A stretch of DNA of 64,000 bases from CAKMZU01 sp965248335 (GTDB lineage: Bacteria; Pseudomonadota; Gammaproteobacteria; Pseudomonadales; DT-91), in assembly GCA_965248335.1 (NCBI GenBank), contig CBDFIY010000003.1, positions 558,001-622,000 on the forward strand. The letters are read 5' to 3'. Positions 17,902 through 28,166 of this stretch are shown piece by piece (the stretch's first letter is position 1; the number at the start of each line of letters is the position of its first letter). Made by a program: the position numbers and the translations under genes. The notes below the pieces were generated by a model. It saw nothing but the letters and a program-made list of their open reading frames with translations. It ran no database searches and was not told where the DNA came from.

Positions 17902-18912
17902 TTGAAGTTTACTGCCAGCAACATATTGTCTATTGCTCAATTTGAACGTGCAGATATTGAACACATTTTTACCGTAGCGGATAAAATGCTGCCCTACGCA
18001 CACCGGCAAAAAGCCACGCGTGTTTTAGACGGTGCCATACTGGGCAACATGTTTTTTGAACCAAGCACGCGAACGCGCATTAGCTTTGGTTCCGCATTTA
18101 ACCTCCTTGGCGGTGAGGTAAGAGAAACCACAGGGCTAGGCAACTCGGCTTTAGCGAAAGGAGAATCCTTGCAAGACACGGCGCGCGTATTGAGCGCCTA
18201 CAGTGATGTGATTGCCATGCGCCACCCTGATAGTGGTTCGGTAGCGGATTTTGCTTCTGCCAGTCGCGTACCTGTTGTTAATGGTGGCGATGGGGCTAAC
18301 GAGCACCCAACACAGGCTTTGCTCGACCTTTATACCATTCAATGCGAGCTTCAGAGTAAGAATTTAACGGTGGATAATCTACGCATTGCCATGATCGGCG
18401 ATTTGAAACATGGCCGTACGGTACATTCACTGTGTAAACTATTGTCGTTGTATAAAAACGTGCAAGCGGTATTGATCTCACCACCCGAATTGCAAATGCC
18501 TGCCGCTATAGTGGAAGAACTAAAAGCAGCAGGACACAAAGTTGTTATTAGCGATCAATTAGAGCCAAATATTCAATCTGTCGATATCGTTTACTCAACC
18601 CGCATTCAGGAAGAGCGTTTTCAAACGCAAAAAGAGGCCGACTTATACCGTGGCCGTTTTCGATTAAACCAAAGTATTTATACAAAAAATTGCCAGCCAA
18701 ACACGGTTATCATGCATCCACTTCCACGTGATTCACGTCAAGGCGCGAATGAACTGGACTGCGACCTTGATCAAAACCCTAATCTCGCCATTTTTCGCCA
18801 GGCTGATAACGGCGTGGTAATTCGTATGGCGCTTTTTGCACTTATTTTGGATGTTGTTGACCTTGTTGATAAATATGCGCGACCTGTTCATTGGTATACG
18901 CCTTCTCGCTAA
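17902..18912 (+). CDS. pyrB: Aspartate carbamoyltransferase
   Basis: 336 aa from the TTG at 17902 (LKFTASNIL), with AAGGTGAAG upstream; a much longer upstream frame starts in sequence that shares no similarity with the family. It makes carbamoyl-aspartate in pyrimidine synthesis. FFEPSTRTR (about 52-60) binds carbamoyl phosphate; MRHPDSGS, GDGANEHPTQALLDL, GDLKHGRTVHSL and MHPLPRDS are all present. Neither pyrI nor a pyrC-like gene is adjacent. A NUDIX gene follows after 15 bp, and they may share a transcript. The TTG start is unusual and not certain. Confidence 0.88.
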   Translation: MKFTASNILSIAQFERADIEHIFTVADKMLPYAHRQKATRVLDGAILGNMFFEPSTRTRISFGSAFNLLGGEVRETTGLGNSALAKGESLQDTARVLSAYSDVIAMRHPDSGSVADFASASRVPVVNGGDGANEHPTQALLDLYTIQCELQSKNLTVDNLRIAMIGDLKHGRTVHSLCKLLSLYKNVQAVLISPPELQMPAAIVEELKAAGHKVVISDQLEPNIQSVDIVYSTRIQEERFQTQKEADLYRGRFRLNQSIYTKNCQPNTVIMHPLPRDSRQGANELDCDLDQNPNLAIFRQADNGVVIRMALFALILDVVDLVDKYARPVHWYTPSR

Positions 18913-18927
18913 TCAGGAAAATCTATC

Positions 18928-19560
18928 ATGAAAAACGCCCCTGCTTTTGAACAGGCTGACCTTGATATCATAAAGAGAGAAAGCTTATACGATGGCTTTT
19001 TCAAAATTCATTGCCTAACCCTCAAGCACCAGTTGTTTGAGGGCACGGTGAGCAAGGTTTTTGAAAGAGAGCTTTGTATCAGGAATGATGCTGTGGGTAT
19101 TTTATTGTATGACCCTAACCTGCAGAAGCTGGCGTTAGTGGAACAAATGCGCATAGGAGCAGTTGACCGTTTACAGTCACCTTGGATGCTCGAAGTTGTT
19201 GCAGGTATGATTGATAAAGACGGCGAAAGTCAATCGTCAGTAGCCATTCGAGAGGCAAAAGAAGAAGCTAATTTGGATGTGCTGGCAATTGAACCTATGC
19301 TCGATTATTTTGTGTCTCCAGGTGGCAGTACTGAGTTTTTCTCGCTGTTTTTAGGAGAGGTTTGTCTCGATGGTGTAATCGGTGGCATATTTGGGCTCGC
19401 GGAAGAAAACGAAGATATTAAACTTCATGTCGTGACGGTTGATGAAACGATGACCTTGTTAAATACAGGGAAAATAAATAACGCCATGACGCTGATCGCG
19501 CTTCAATGGTTCGCCCTCAATAAAGAGGCAATTGACAAACAATGGTGCAAGAAAACCTAG
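18928..19560 (+). CDS. nudF: NUDIX hydrolase, ADP-ribose pyrophosphatase type
   Basis: 210 aa. The NUDIX box is visible as AGMIDKDGES...AIREAKEEANLDVL (about 91-117), with the REAKEE metal-binding core. Upstream EQMRIGAVDR and downstream YFVSPGGSTEFFSLFLGEV match the NudF/TrgB type that splits ADP-ribose to AMP and ribose-5-phosphate. It lies 15 bp after pyrB and 3 bp before murJ, so the three are probably cotranscribed. E. coli nudF has different neighbours, so the symbol is assigned by sequence type only. Confidence 0.8.
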   Translation: MKNAPAFEQADLDIIKRESLYDGFFKIHCLTLKHQLFEGTVSKVFERELCIRNDAVGILLYDPNLQKLALVEQMRIGAVDRLQSPWMLEVVAGMIDKDGESQSSVAIREAKEEANLDVLAIEPMLDYFVSPGGSTEFFSLFLGEVCLDGVIGGIFGLAEENEDIKLHVVTVDETMTLLNTGKINNAMTLIALQWFALNKEAIDKQWCKKT

Positions 19561-19563
19561 AAA

Positions 19564-21162
19564 ATGGCGCAGGCACCGGAACAAAAAACAGCAGATACAT
19601 CGGTTAAAAAAGTAGGGCTTCTACGGTCGAGCCTCGTCTTTAGTGTAATGACGATGTTATCGCGCATACTGGGTTTGGTACGAGATGTATTGATTGCCGC
19701 ATTGGCAGGCGCTACTGCGCATGCCGATGCCTTTTTCGTCGCGTTTAAAATCCCGCAGTTTTTACGGCGATTGTTTGCTGAAGGTGCATTTTCTCAAGCC
19801 TTTGTGCCGGTTTTATCGGAATATCGAAGTTTACGTTCGTTCGATCAGGTTAAGTTGTTAATCGATAAGGTGTCGGCCTGCTTAGGGCTGAGTGTTTTCT
19901 TAGTTACAGGCATTGCGATAATTGCTGCACCTGTAGTGGCAACCATTTTTGCGCCGGGCTTTATTGATAACCCTGAAAAGTTTGACCTTACCGTAAACCT
20001 GATCCGTATTACTTTTCCCTATTTATTTTTTATCACGCTGACAGGATTTGCAGGTGCGGTGCTTAATAGTTTTCACCGTTTTGCTGTCCCTGCTTTAACG
20101 CCCGTTATTCTCAACTTGTGGCTGATCGTGGCAGCCACTTATGGCGCACAGCTGGTGGCTGAGCCTGTGTATGCACTTGCATTTGGTGTGTTTTTAGCGG
20201 GAATCTGTCAGTTTTTGTTTCAAATCCCTTTTTTGATGAAAATCAACTTACTGCCTTCCCCCAAACTGGATTTTAAAGATGAAGGCGTCAGGCAAATCCT
20301 TACCTTGATGATACCGGCATTATTTGGGGTATCTGTTAGTCAAATTAACCTGCTACTTGATACGATTATCGCGTCTTTTTTACCAACGGGTTCCATTTCT
20401 TGGCTCTATTACTCGGATCGTTTAGTGGAATTACCCCTCGGTGTGTTTGCGATTGCAGTAAGTACCGTGATTTTACCCAGTCTTTCCCGAAAGCATGCCA
20501 CGCTCTCCAACGATGCTTTTGCGAAAACGATGAACTGGGGGATGCGCATGATCTTTTTTATTAGTATTCCTGCTGCCGTGGCCCTGCTTGTTTTGGCTGA
20601 ACCGATTTTGATTACCTTGTTTAAATACGGCAAGTTGAGTGCTTTTGATGTGAAAATGTCGAGTTTTAGTTTGATGGCTTACAGTATTGGTTTGGTGCCT
20701 ATGATGTTAATCAAAGTGCTGGCATCGGGTTTTTATTCAAAGCAAGACATGAAAACGCCCGTCAGGATCGGCATTATAGCAATGGTGTCTAATATGGGCT
20801 TTAATTTGCTTTTTGCGTTGCCGCTACATTATTACTTGAGTATTGGTTTTGTTGGTTTGGCTTTAGCGACATCCGCTTCGGCTTTGGTTAATGCAGCCTT
20901 GTTGTGGGGTGTATTGATTAAACGGCATGTTTTTGTGTTTGATCGACAATTCTTGGTGGCTTTAATCCATTTTTCCATTGCTTCATCAGTGATGGTGGCC
21001 GTGCTTCTTATGTTGATCCCTGATATTTCGTTGTGGTCTGACTGGGTATGGCACCAACGTGTTTTGGAACTTGCGTTGCTTATTGGTGCGGGCCTTGTAA
21101 CATACTTGGCAGTCAACTTTTTGCTGGGTACACGCATTAAGCATTTCCGTGTACAGGCATAA
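19564..21162 (+). CDS. murJ: Lipid II flippase MurJ
   Basis: 532 aa with about 14 membrane helices. The N-terminal SRILGLVRDVLIAALAG and DAFFVAFKIPQFLRRLFAEGAFSQAFVPV (about 35-80) are the conserved MurJ/MviN signature, including the central-cavity Arg and the IP.FLRR.FAEG string. It flips lipid II across the inner membrane for peptidoglycan synthesis. It starts 3 bp after the NUDIX gene and is followed 74 bp later by ribF, the standard gammaproteobacterial order. Confidence 0.95.
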   Translation: MAQAPEQKTADTSVKKVGLLRSSLVFSVMTMLSRILGLVRDVLIAALAGATAHADAFFVAFKIPQFLRRLFAEGAFSQAFVPVLSEYRSLRSFDQVKLLIDKVSACLGLSVFLVTGIAIIAAPVVATIFAPGFIDNPEKFDLTVNLIRITFPYLFFITLTGFAGAVLNSFHRFAVPALTPVILNLWLIVAATYGAQLVAEPVYALAFGVFLAGICQFLFQIPFLMKINLLPSPKLDFKDEGVRQILTLMIPALFGVSVSQINLLLDTIIASFLPTGSISWLYYSDRLVELPLGVFAIAVSTVILPSLSRKHATLSNDAFAKTMNWGMRMIFFISIPAAVALLVLAEPILITLFKYGKLSAFDVKMSSFSLMAYSIGLVPMMLIKVLASGFYSKQDMKTPVRIGIIAMVSNMGFNLLFALPLHYYLSIGFVGLALATSASALVNAALLWGVLIKRHVFVFDRQFLVALIHFSIASSVMVAVLLMLIPDISLWSDWVWHQRVLELALLIGAGLVTYLAVNFLLGTRIKHFRVQA

Positions 21163-21236
21163 CGTGGCTGGCATAAAAAGGTGCTCAAAGCTATTAGCCT
21201 GCGTTATAATCGCATCATTTTAATCTAAGGTTGGTC

Positions 21237-22166
21237 ATGGAGTTGATTCGGGGGTTACACAATATTAGGCCGCATCATCGAGGCTGTGTAGCAACAATAG
21301 GTGCTTTTGATGGCGTTCATCTTGGGCATCAGGCAGTACTTAAACGGTTGCTCGAAAAAAGTCGAGAGCTGGGTTTACCTGCTTTAGTGATTACGCTTGA
21401 GCCTTTGCCTCGTGAATACTTCGCGCCTAAGAAAGCGCCAGCGAGGCTGATGAGTTTTCGTGAAAAAGCCAAAGCGCTTGATGTTGTCGGCATTGATCGC
21501 TTGTTGCGAATTAACTTTGACAAGGCTTTAAGTGAAGTGACAGCTGAAGATTTTATTACAGAAATTTTTTATCGAAAGCTGGCAATAAAATACATGATTG
21601 TCGGTGATGATTTGCGGTTTGGCCATGAGCGGCGTGGCGATTTCCAGCTATTAAAACGCATGGGTAAAAATCTGGGTTTTGAAGTTGAAGCCACAAATAC
21701 GTTAACCGTACTGAACGAGCGGGCAAGCAGTACGCGTATTAGAGAAACACTTGGAAATGCAGATTTCCAACTGGCAGAAAAGCTGCTCGGCCGGCCTTAT
21801 TCTATTTCTGGTAAGGTTGTTTACGGGAAACAGTTAGGCCGCCACTTAGGTGCGCCAACAGCTAATTTAAAGCTAAACCGCATCAAAGCGGCTATGTCGG
21901 GTGTGTATGCCGTCGAAGTATTACTGGATGGGGAAATGATACCGGGTGTGGCCAATGTAGGTACAAGGCCGACCATAGATGATGGGCTAACCGCTATTCT
22001 GGAAGTGCATTTACTGAATTTTTCTGCTGATATTTACGGCAAACATTTAACGGTTGTTTTTAGAGAGAAACTGCGCGAAGAGAAAAAATTTGAATCGCTA
22101 GATGCTTTAAAGATGGCGATTCGTCAAGATTGTGAACACGCCAAACAACGGTTTGGGCTGAGTTAA
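21237..22166 (+). CDS. ribF: Bifunctional riboflavin kinase / FAD synthetase
   Basis: 309 aa from the ATG at 21237 (MELIRGL), preceded by AAGG; a TTG two codons earlier is possible but less likely. The FAD synthetase part (about 1-180) contains TIGAFDGVHLGHQAVL and VGDDLRFGHERRGDF; the riboflavin kinase part (about 183-305) contains GKQLGRHLGAPTANL and GVANVGTRPTIDDG. It makes FMN and FAD. ileS follows after 8 bp. Confidence 0.96.
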   Translation: MELIRGLHNIRPHHRGCVATIGAFDGVHLGHQAVLKRLLEKSRELGLPALVITLEPLPREYFAPKKAPARLMSFREKAKALDVVGIDRLLRINFDKALSEVTAEDFITEIFYRKLAIKYMIVGDDLRFGHERRGDFQLLKRMGKNLGFEVEATNTLTVLNERASSTRIRETLGNADFQLAEKLLGRPYSISGKVVYGKQLGRHLGAPTANLKLNRIKAAMSGVYAVEVLLDGEMIPGVANVGTRPTIDDGLTAILEVHLLNFSADIYGKHLTVVFREKLREEKKFESLDALKMAIRQDCEHAKQRFGLS

Positions 22167-22174
22167 GAGTAAAA

Positions 22175-25000
22175 ATGACTGACTATAAAGCGACACTGAA
22201 TTTACCGAAAACAGGCTTTCCAATGAAGGCGAATTTGGCGCAACGTGAGCCTCAAATGCTCAAAACGTGGCAAAAAGATGGCCTATACGAGCAAATTCGA
22301 GCTATCTCTGCAGGCCGAAAAAAATTCATTTTGCATGATGGCCCGCCCTATGCCAATGGTAATATTCATATCGGCCATGCGGTGAATAAAATTCTCAAAG
22401 ATATCATCATTAAATCTAAAACCCTCGCAGGCTTTGATGCGCCTTATGTGCCTGGTTGGGATTGCCACGGTTTACCGATAGAAATTAATGTCGAGAAAAA
22501 AGTAGGGAAGCCGGGTCGCAAAGTTGATGCAAAAACCTTCCGTCAGAAATGCCGCGAATACGCTAATCGACAAATCGAAGGGCAGAAAAAGGACTTTGAA
22601 CGCTTAGGTGTTTTAGCCGATTGGCACAACCCTTATAAAACAATGGATTTTTCTTTTGAGGCCGACATTGTTCGTTCGTTAGGGGTGGTTATTGATAATG
22701 GGCATTTGAAAAAAGGCTTTAAACCCGTGCACTGGTGTATGGATTGTGGCTCGGCATTGGCTGAGGCAGAGGTGGAATACAAAGACAAAGTATCTCCCGC
22801 CATTGATGTGCGTTATCGCGTAAAAGACATAAAAGCACTGAGTGAGATTGCCGGTGTTGAGGTAACGCTTCCTACATCCATTGTTATCTGGACAACTACG
22901 CCTTGGACATTACCAGCAAGCCTTGCCGTGAGCTTACACCATGATTTAGATTACGTTCTCCTAGCATCGAACGACGAAATTCTCATTATTGCTGAAGAAT
23001 TGCGTGAAAGCTGTATCGAGCGCTTGAATTTAGAGAATTATACACGTTTGGCGACGATAAAAGGCGCGAAACTAGAGCACCTTATGCTCGCACACCCTTT
23101 TTACGACCGAGAAGTGCCCGTTATTTTGGGTGAACATGTCACGACTGAAGCCGGCACAGGTGCAGTACATACAGCGCCAGGGCATGGTGTAGACGATTTC
23201 AATGTGTGTCAGCATTACGACATTGCTGTTTACAACCCTGTTGGCAATAACGGCGTTTATCTCGAAGATACCCCTCTGTTTGCCGGGCAGCATGTACTCA
23301 AGGCAAATGACGCTATCATCACGCTCCTGCAAGATAAAGGTAAGCTGGTTAAACGTATTGATTTTGAACATAGCTACCCCCATTGCTGGCGACACAAAAC
23401 GCCCATCATTTTTCGTGCCACACCGCAGTGGTTTATCAGTATGGATCAAAATGGATTATTGAAAGAAACACTGGATGCGGTTGAAGGCGTTGAGTGGTTA
23501 CCCAGCTGGGGGAGGGCACGTATCGATAGTATGTTAGAAGGTCGCCCTGACTGGTGTATCTCAAGGCAACGTACATGGGGTGTGCCTATTGCGCTGATCG
23601 TTTCAAAACAGGATGCCAGCATTCATCCTGATATGAAGGCGATGACAGAAACGATTGCGAAAATGGTCGAGGCACAAGGCGTTGACGCTTGGTTCGAGTT
23701 AGATTTAAAAGATCTTCTAGGCGAGGATGCTGAAAACTACGAAAAAGTGACGGATACACTGGATGTATGGTTTGATTCTGGCGTGACACACGAGGCGGTT
23801 TTATCACGCCCTGTGTTGAAGCGTACAGATGGCTTGCCGCCTGCAGATTTGTACCTTGAAGGCTCGGATCAGCATCGGGGTTGGTTCCAATCCTCTTTAC
23901 TGACCTCTATGGCGATGCATGACAAAGCACCTTATCGTCAGGTGTTGACGCACGGGTTTACCACGGATGAGCAGGGCAAAAAAATGTCTAAATCCTTGGG
24001 CAATGTGATTGCACCGCAAACCGTGGTTAATGATTTGGGGGCGGATATTCTTCGCTTGTGGGTATCTGCAGCGGATTACCGTAATGATATGACGGTCTCC
24101 CAAGAGATATTCAAACGCACGGCCGATTCCTATCGCCGTATGCGGAACACAGCGCGATTTTTATTGTCGAATTTGGAAGATTTCGATCCTGAAAAAGACG
24201 TGTTACCGCAGGAAGAGTTGTTAGCACTTGATCAATGGATTATCGGCGTCAGCTTTCACTTGCAGGATGAAATAAAACGCGCTTACGAGCAATACAGTTT
24301 TCATCAGGTGTACCAAAAAATCCATAATTTTTGTGTGTTGGAATTAGGCGGATTTTATTTGGATATCATCAAAGATCGTCAGTACACCACGCAAAAAGAC
24401 AGCGTTGCGCGTCGCAGTGCACAAACAGCCATGTATCATATCGTTCGTGCATTCAGTTGTTGGCTTGCGCCGATTCTCAGCTTCACTGCTGAAGAAATTT
24501 GGCAACAAATCCCTAAAGAGGATAATGCATCCATTTTTCTTGAAACTTATTATGAACACTTAAAACCGCATCATGACAGTGTCATGGGTGATGGTTATTG
24601 GCAAACATTAATCGCTGTGAAAACAGCGGTGAATAAAGCACTTGAGGCTGAAAGAAATAACGGTGGTGTGGGCTCTAGTTTGAGTGCAAATGTCATCCTT
24701 TATTGTGATGTCGAGCTACTTGAGCAGCTTGCAGAGCTTGGTGATGAGCTGCGCTTTGTCTTGATTACCTCTCAAGCAACGTTGATGTCTATTGATGAAG
24801 TGCCTATTGATGAAACTGAAGCGGCGCTAGATACCGACGTTTCCGGTCTTAAAGTGGCGGTTACAGCATCTGAATTTGAAAAATGTAATCGCTGCTGGCA
24901 TCACAGTGAGGATGTTGGCAGTTATCAAGAGCACCTGGATCTTTGTGGACGATGTGTTGAAAATGTCTACGGTGAAGGTGAGCATCGGCAGTTTGCTTAA
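22175..25000 (+). CDS. ileS: Isoleucyl-tRNA synthetase
   Basis: 941 aa, normal for the bacterial enzyme. HIGH at 65-68 and KMSKS at 603-607 form the ATP site; the editing domain lies near 200-400 (TTPWTLPAS). The C-terminus has a zinc-finger pair CNRCWHHSEDVG...LCGRCVENV. It charges tRNA-Ile. It lies in the ribF-ileS-lspA operon with short spacers. Confidence 0.98.
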   Translation: MTDYKATLNLPKTGFPMKANLAQREPQMLKTWQKDGLYEQIRAISAGRKKFILHDGPPYANGNIHIGHAVNKILKDIIIKSKTLAGFDAPYVPGWDCHGLPIEINVEKKVGKPGRKVDAKTFRQKCREYANRQIEGQKKDFERLGVLADWHNPYKTMDFSFEADIVRSLGVVIDNGHLKKGFKPVHWCMDCGSALAEAEVEYKDKVSPAIDVRYRVKDIKALSEIAGVEVTLPTSIVIWTTTPWTLPASLAVSLHHDLDYVLLASNDEILIIAEELRESCIERLNLENYTRLATIKGAKLEHLMLAHPFYDREVPVILGEHVTTEAGTGAVHTAPGHGVDDFNVCQHYDIAVYNPVGNNGVYLEDTPLFAGQHVLKANDAIITLLQDKGKLVKRIDFEHSYPHCWRHKTPIIFRATPQWFISMDQNGLLKETLDAVEGVEWLPSWGRARIDSMLEGRPDWCISRQRTWGVPIALIVSKQDASIHPDMKAMTETIAKMVEAQGVDAWFELDLKDLLGEDAENYEKVTDTLDVWFDSGVTHEAVLSRPVLKRTDGLPPADLYLEGSDQHRGWFQSSLLTSMAMHDKAPYRQVLTHGFTTDEQGKKMSKSLGNVIAPQTVVNDLGADILRLWVSAADYRNDMTVSQEIFKRTADSYRRMRNTARFLLSNLEDFDPEKDVLPQEELLALDQWIIGVSFHLQDEIKRAYEQYSFHQVYQKIHNFCVLELGGFYLDIIKDRQYTTQKDSVARRSAQTAMYHIVRAFSCWLAPILSFTAEEIWQQIPKEDNASIFLETYYEHLKPHHDSVMGDGYWQTLIAVKTAVNKALEAERNNGGVGSSLSANVILYCDVELLEQLAELGDELRFVLITSQATLMSIDEVPIDETEAALDTDVSGLKVAVTASEFEKCNRCWHHSEDVGSYQEHLDLCGRCVENVYGEGEHRQFA

Positions 25001-25009
25001 GGAAAAGAG

Positions 25010-25519
25010 ATGAATAAAAACACATTAAAATACCCGCATTTAATTTTTTTATTAGCCGGCATTGTGTTGGTTGTTGGCCTTGATCAATGGACAAAGCAAC
25101 TTGCCAGTTCGTTATTAGCCTATGCGCAACCCGTGCAAGTCTTACCTGTTCTTGATTGGACGCTGCTACATAACACAGGTGCAGCATTCAGTTTTTTAGC
25201 AGATGCAGGTGGATGGCAGCGTTGGTTCTTTACCGTGGTATCTGCGGTAGTAAGCGTCGGCTTTTTAATTTGGATGGCGAGGCTCAAGGCGCACGAATGG
25301 TTGGTAAGGTACAGTTTGCTTTTTATTATCGGCGGTGCACTCGGTAACTTGATTGACCGTATGCGTATGGGTTATGTCGTTGATTTCATCCATTTTCATT
25401 GGGAGCAACATTATTTTCCGGCCTTTAATGTAGCAGATATGGCAATCAGCTTCGGCGCGATTTTAATTCTGCTGGATATGGTTTTAAACAGTCAATCAAA
25501 GAAAGCTGCTGCATCATGA
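25010..25519 (+). CDS. lspA: Lipoprotein signal peptidase II
   Basis: 169 aa with four membrane helices. The catalytic Asp residues sit in GNLIDRMRMGYVVDFI and FNVADMAIS. It cleaves prolipoproteins such as those encoded elsewhere in this window. AGGA precedes the ATG; the stop overlaps the fkpB start (ATGA). Confidence 0.97.
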   Translation: MNKNTLKYPHLIFLLAGIVLVVGLDQWTKQLASSLLAYAQPVQVLPVLDWTLLHNTGAAFSFLADAGGWQRWFFTVVSAVVSVGFLIWMARLKAHEWLVRYSLLFIIGGALGNLIDRMRMGYVVDFIHFHWEQHYFPAFNVADMAISFGAILILLDMVLNSQSKKAAAS

Positions 25520-25944
25520 ATGAAATTAATGCCGCATCGACGGTCACCTTATTTTTTTCGTTAGCACTTGATAATGGCGACCTTATTGAATCAAATTTTG
25601 GAAAAGAGCCGGCTGCCTTCAGTATGGGTGATGGTTCTTTATTGCCTGGATTTGAGGAGAAATTGATTGGTTTAAAAGCCGGCGATATAAAAACGATTGT
25701 TATTCCATCGAAAGAAGCTTTCAGTGAGCATAATCCACAAAATGTACGTACTTATAAGCGCAGTGATTTCGATAAAGATATGGAATTAACGCACGGCCTG
25801 ATAGTGTCTTTTGCCGATGCGGGCGGCGGTGAATTACCGGGCGTGATTCAAGGGGCTGATGATGAGCAGGTTGTCGTTGACTTTAATCACCCCTTAGCAG
25901 GGCGTGATATTACTTTCACGGTTGAAATTATTGATGTCCACTGA
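25516..25944 (+). CDS. fkpB: FKBP-type peptidyl-prolyl isomerase, SlpA/FkpB type
   Basis: 142 aa. The short FKBP fold with an inserted IF (chaperone) flap matches FkpB: MGDGSLLPGFEEKLIGLKAGD near the start and DFNHPLAGRDITFTVEIIDV at the end. It speeds proline isomerisation in folding proteins in the cytoplasm. It overlaps lspA by 4 bp and ispH by 11 bp, indicating a coupled operon. Confidence 0.94.
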   Translation: MNEINAASTVTLFFSLALDNGDLIESNFGKEPAAFSMGDGSLLPGFEEKLIGLKAGDIKTIVIPSKEAFSEHNPQNVRTYKRSDFDKDMELTHGLIVSFADAGGGELPGVIQGADDEQVVVDFNHPLAGRDITFTVEIIDVH

Positions 25945-26899
25945 AGAAATCATAGCCTCGACACAGAGCAAAGTTTTACTGGCTAACCCTAGAGGGTTTT
26001 GTGCCGGTGTTGATCGTGCCATTGATATTGTTAATCGTGCGTTAGAGGTTTTTGGTACGCCGATTTATGTACGGCATGAGGTGGTGCATAACAAATTTGT
26101 TGTTGATGATTTGAGGTCTCGAGGTGCGATTTTTGTTGAAGAGCTAGATCAAGTGCCGGACGATAGTATCGTCATTTTTAGTGCGCATGGCGTGTCAAAG
26201 GCCGTCAAAGATGAAGCTGAGCGACGAGAGTTGCAGGTTTTTGATGCGACTTGCCCTTTAGTCACCAAAGTACATATGGAAGTTATGCGTTTTTCTCAAG
26301 AAGGCCGTGAATGCATTTTAATTGGGCACAAAGGTCACCCAGAGGTTGTTGGGACAATGGGGCAGTACAGCACAAAAAAGGGCGGCGCTATCTATTTGGT
26401 TGAGGATGTTGGGCAAGTTGCTACGCTCCAGGTAAAAGACCCAAGCCATTTAAGTTATGTGACGCAAACGACGCTATCGATGGACGATACGGCAAAAGTC
26501 ATCGATGCTTTACGTGAGCGCTTTCCTTTGATTAAAGGCCCTAAAAAAGATGATATTTGCTATGCAACGCAAAATCGACAAGACGCTGTCAAATTGCTCG
26601 CTGAGCAGTGTGACCTTGTTTTAGTGGTTGGCTCGGTGAATAGTTCAAATTCAAATCGATTGCGCGAGCTGGCTGAACGCATGGGTGCAAAAGCGTACCT
26701 CATTGATAACGCTGATGAAGTTGATGCGGCATGGTTAACGGGCTGTCAATCAGTCGGTATTACCGCGGGTGCTTCAGCGCCAGAAATCCTTGTACAAGCC
26801 GTGATTAAAAAAATTCAGGCATTAGGCGGTGTTCAAGCGAAGGAGCTTGAAGGCGCACCTGAAAATATCACATTTTCATTGCCGAAAGCACTGAAGTAA
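25934..26899 (+). CDS. ispH: 4-hydroxy-3-methylbut-2-enyl diphosphate reductase
   Basis: 321 aa from the ATG at 25934 (MSTEEIIAS), which overlaps the fkpB end; the usual core LLANPRGFCAGVDRAI begins about residue 16. The three Cys ligands of the 4Fe-4S cluster lie in GFCAGV, DATCPLVTKVH and DDICYATQNRQ-type segments, with SVNSSNSNRL near 225. It performs the last step of the non-mevalonate isoprenoid pathway. It ends the operon. Confidence 0.96.
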   Translation: MSTEEIIASTQSKVLLANPRGFCAGVDRAIDIVNRALEVFGTPIYVRHEVVHNKFVVDDLRSRGAIFVEELDQVPDDSIVIFSAHGVSKAVKDEAERRELQVFDATCPLVTKVHMEVMRFSQEGRECILIGHKGHPEVVGTMGQYSTKKGGAIYLVEDVGQVATLQVKDPSHLSYVTQTTLSMDDTAKVIDALRERFPLIKGPKKDDICYATQNRQDAVKLLAEQCDLVLVVGSVNSSNSNRLRELAERMGAKAYLIDNADEVDAAWLTGCQSVGITAGASAPEILVQAVIKKIQALGGVQAKELEGAPENITFSLPKALK

Positions 26900-27144
26900 G
26901 CGTAGCTTTGTAGGGTTAATTGTCGTATTTCTAACAGCATTTGTGTCCAATAAAAGATACTGCCTTTATATTATCTACGGGTACTTTTGAGGGAAGGATA
27001 AATTTTTCACTATTAAGTAATCTTTAGTGTGGGTTCATTTAGAGGTTGAGTCCGCCGATTTATTTACCCCCCTTCAGAAACTTAAGTCTTTAAATACATA
27101 CAAATGGTGTAAGGCCTCGCTATTTTCTAATTATTAGGGCAGTT

Positions 27145-28074
27145 ATGAGAAAATTTTTCTTGTTTCTAAAGCAAACGCTGTTTGATAGTACGGCAGCTAG
27201 CATCACGCTCTACAAAATTATGATACCTGCCTTAATCGTGATTAAGGTGCTCGAAGAACTTGGTGGTATAGCACTATTAAGTAAATGGTTATATCCAGTG
27301 ATGTCTTGGGTGGGCTTGCCTGGTGAGCTAGGTATCGTTTGGGCGACAACGTTGTTCGTGAACATCTATGCTGGCTTGGTTGTTCTGGCCAGTATGGATG
27401 CAGCCTTTACTGTTGCACAAATATCAACTCTCGGTGGAATGATGTTGGTCTCTCATGCGTTGCTCGTTGAAGGTGCAATTGCTCGAGGAGCTGGCGTACC
27501 TTTCGTTATCTCAGTGGTAGAGCGTGTTGCATGTAGCTTATTGTTTGGGTGGTTACTCTGTCATGCTTACGCATGGCTTGGTGCTGGCGTTCAGGTGGCA
27601 GACCCGCTACTCATTTCAGGGGAGGAAAAATTAACGTTGATGGGCTGGGTTATTTTACAAATTAAAAACTTAACCATTATTTTTGTGATAATCAATGCGT
27701 TAATGCTGCTCCTTAAAACTATTAAAGTACTTAATGGGGAGGCGCTAATTGCCTATTTACTCAATCCAGTGCTCAAGTTATTAGGTATGAGTAAAGAGGC
27801 GGCAAATCTGACATTGGTAGGTATGACGCTTGGGTTAACTTATGGCGGTGGGTTGTTAATTGCTGAGGCACAAAAAGGTATTATCAAGAAGCAAGATGTT
27901 GTCACGGCAATACTATTACTTAATTTACTGCATAGCTTAATTGAAGATACACTGTTAATTTTGATGATGGGAGCTGATTTTATACCCGTTTTTTTTGGTA
28001 GGATTGTATTTTCTCTGCTGATAGTCGCTGTATTGGCTGTGGGGGTACGTAAGATTTTCAGCACTGCACCGTAA
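27145..28074 (+). CDS. Nucleoside-recognition (Gate) domain membrane protein
   Basis: 309 aa, almost entirely hydrophobic with about eight to nine helices. Two similar halves are seen: ALIVIKVLEELGGIALLSKWLYPVM (about 29-53) and a later repeat with AYLLNPVLKLLGM and GLTYGGGLLIAEA (about 200-245), the pattern of Gate-domain (nucleoside recognition) proteins. The substrate is not known for most of this family. The gene stands alone with 245 bp upstream and 92 bp downstream. Confidence 0.72.
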   Translation: MRKFFLFLKQTLFDSTAASITLYKIMIPALIVIKVLEELGGIALLSKWLYPVMSWVGLPGELGIVWATTLFVNIYAGLVVLASMDAAFTVAQISTLGGMMLVSHALLVEGAIARGAGVPFVISVVERVACSLLFGWLLCHAYAWLGAGVQVADPLLISGEEKLTLMGWVILQIKNLTIIFVIINALMLLLKTIKVLNGEALIAYLLNPVLKLLGMSKEAANLTLVGMTLGLTYGGGLLIAEAQKGIIKKQDVVTAILLLNLLHSLIEDTLLILMMGADFIPVFFGRIVFSLLIVAVLAVGVRKIFSTAP

Positions 28075-28166
28075 ACACTAAGTAAGTAGAAAGAATAAAA
28101 TATTGGACTGATTTAATTATGTCAAAGTAGTTTTAGGTAGATAGTTTTTTACTTAGAGAGAATATT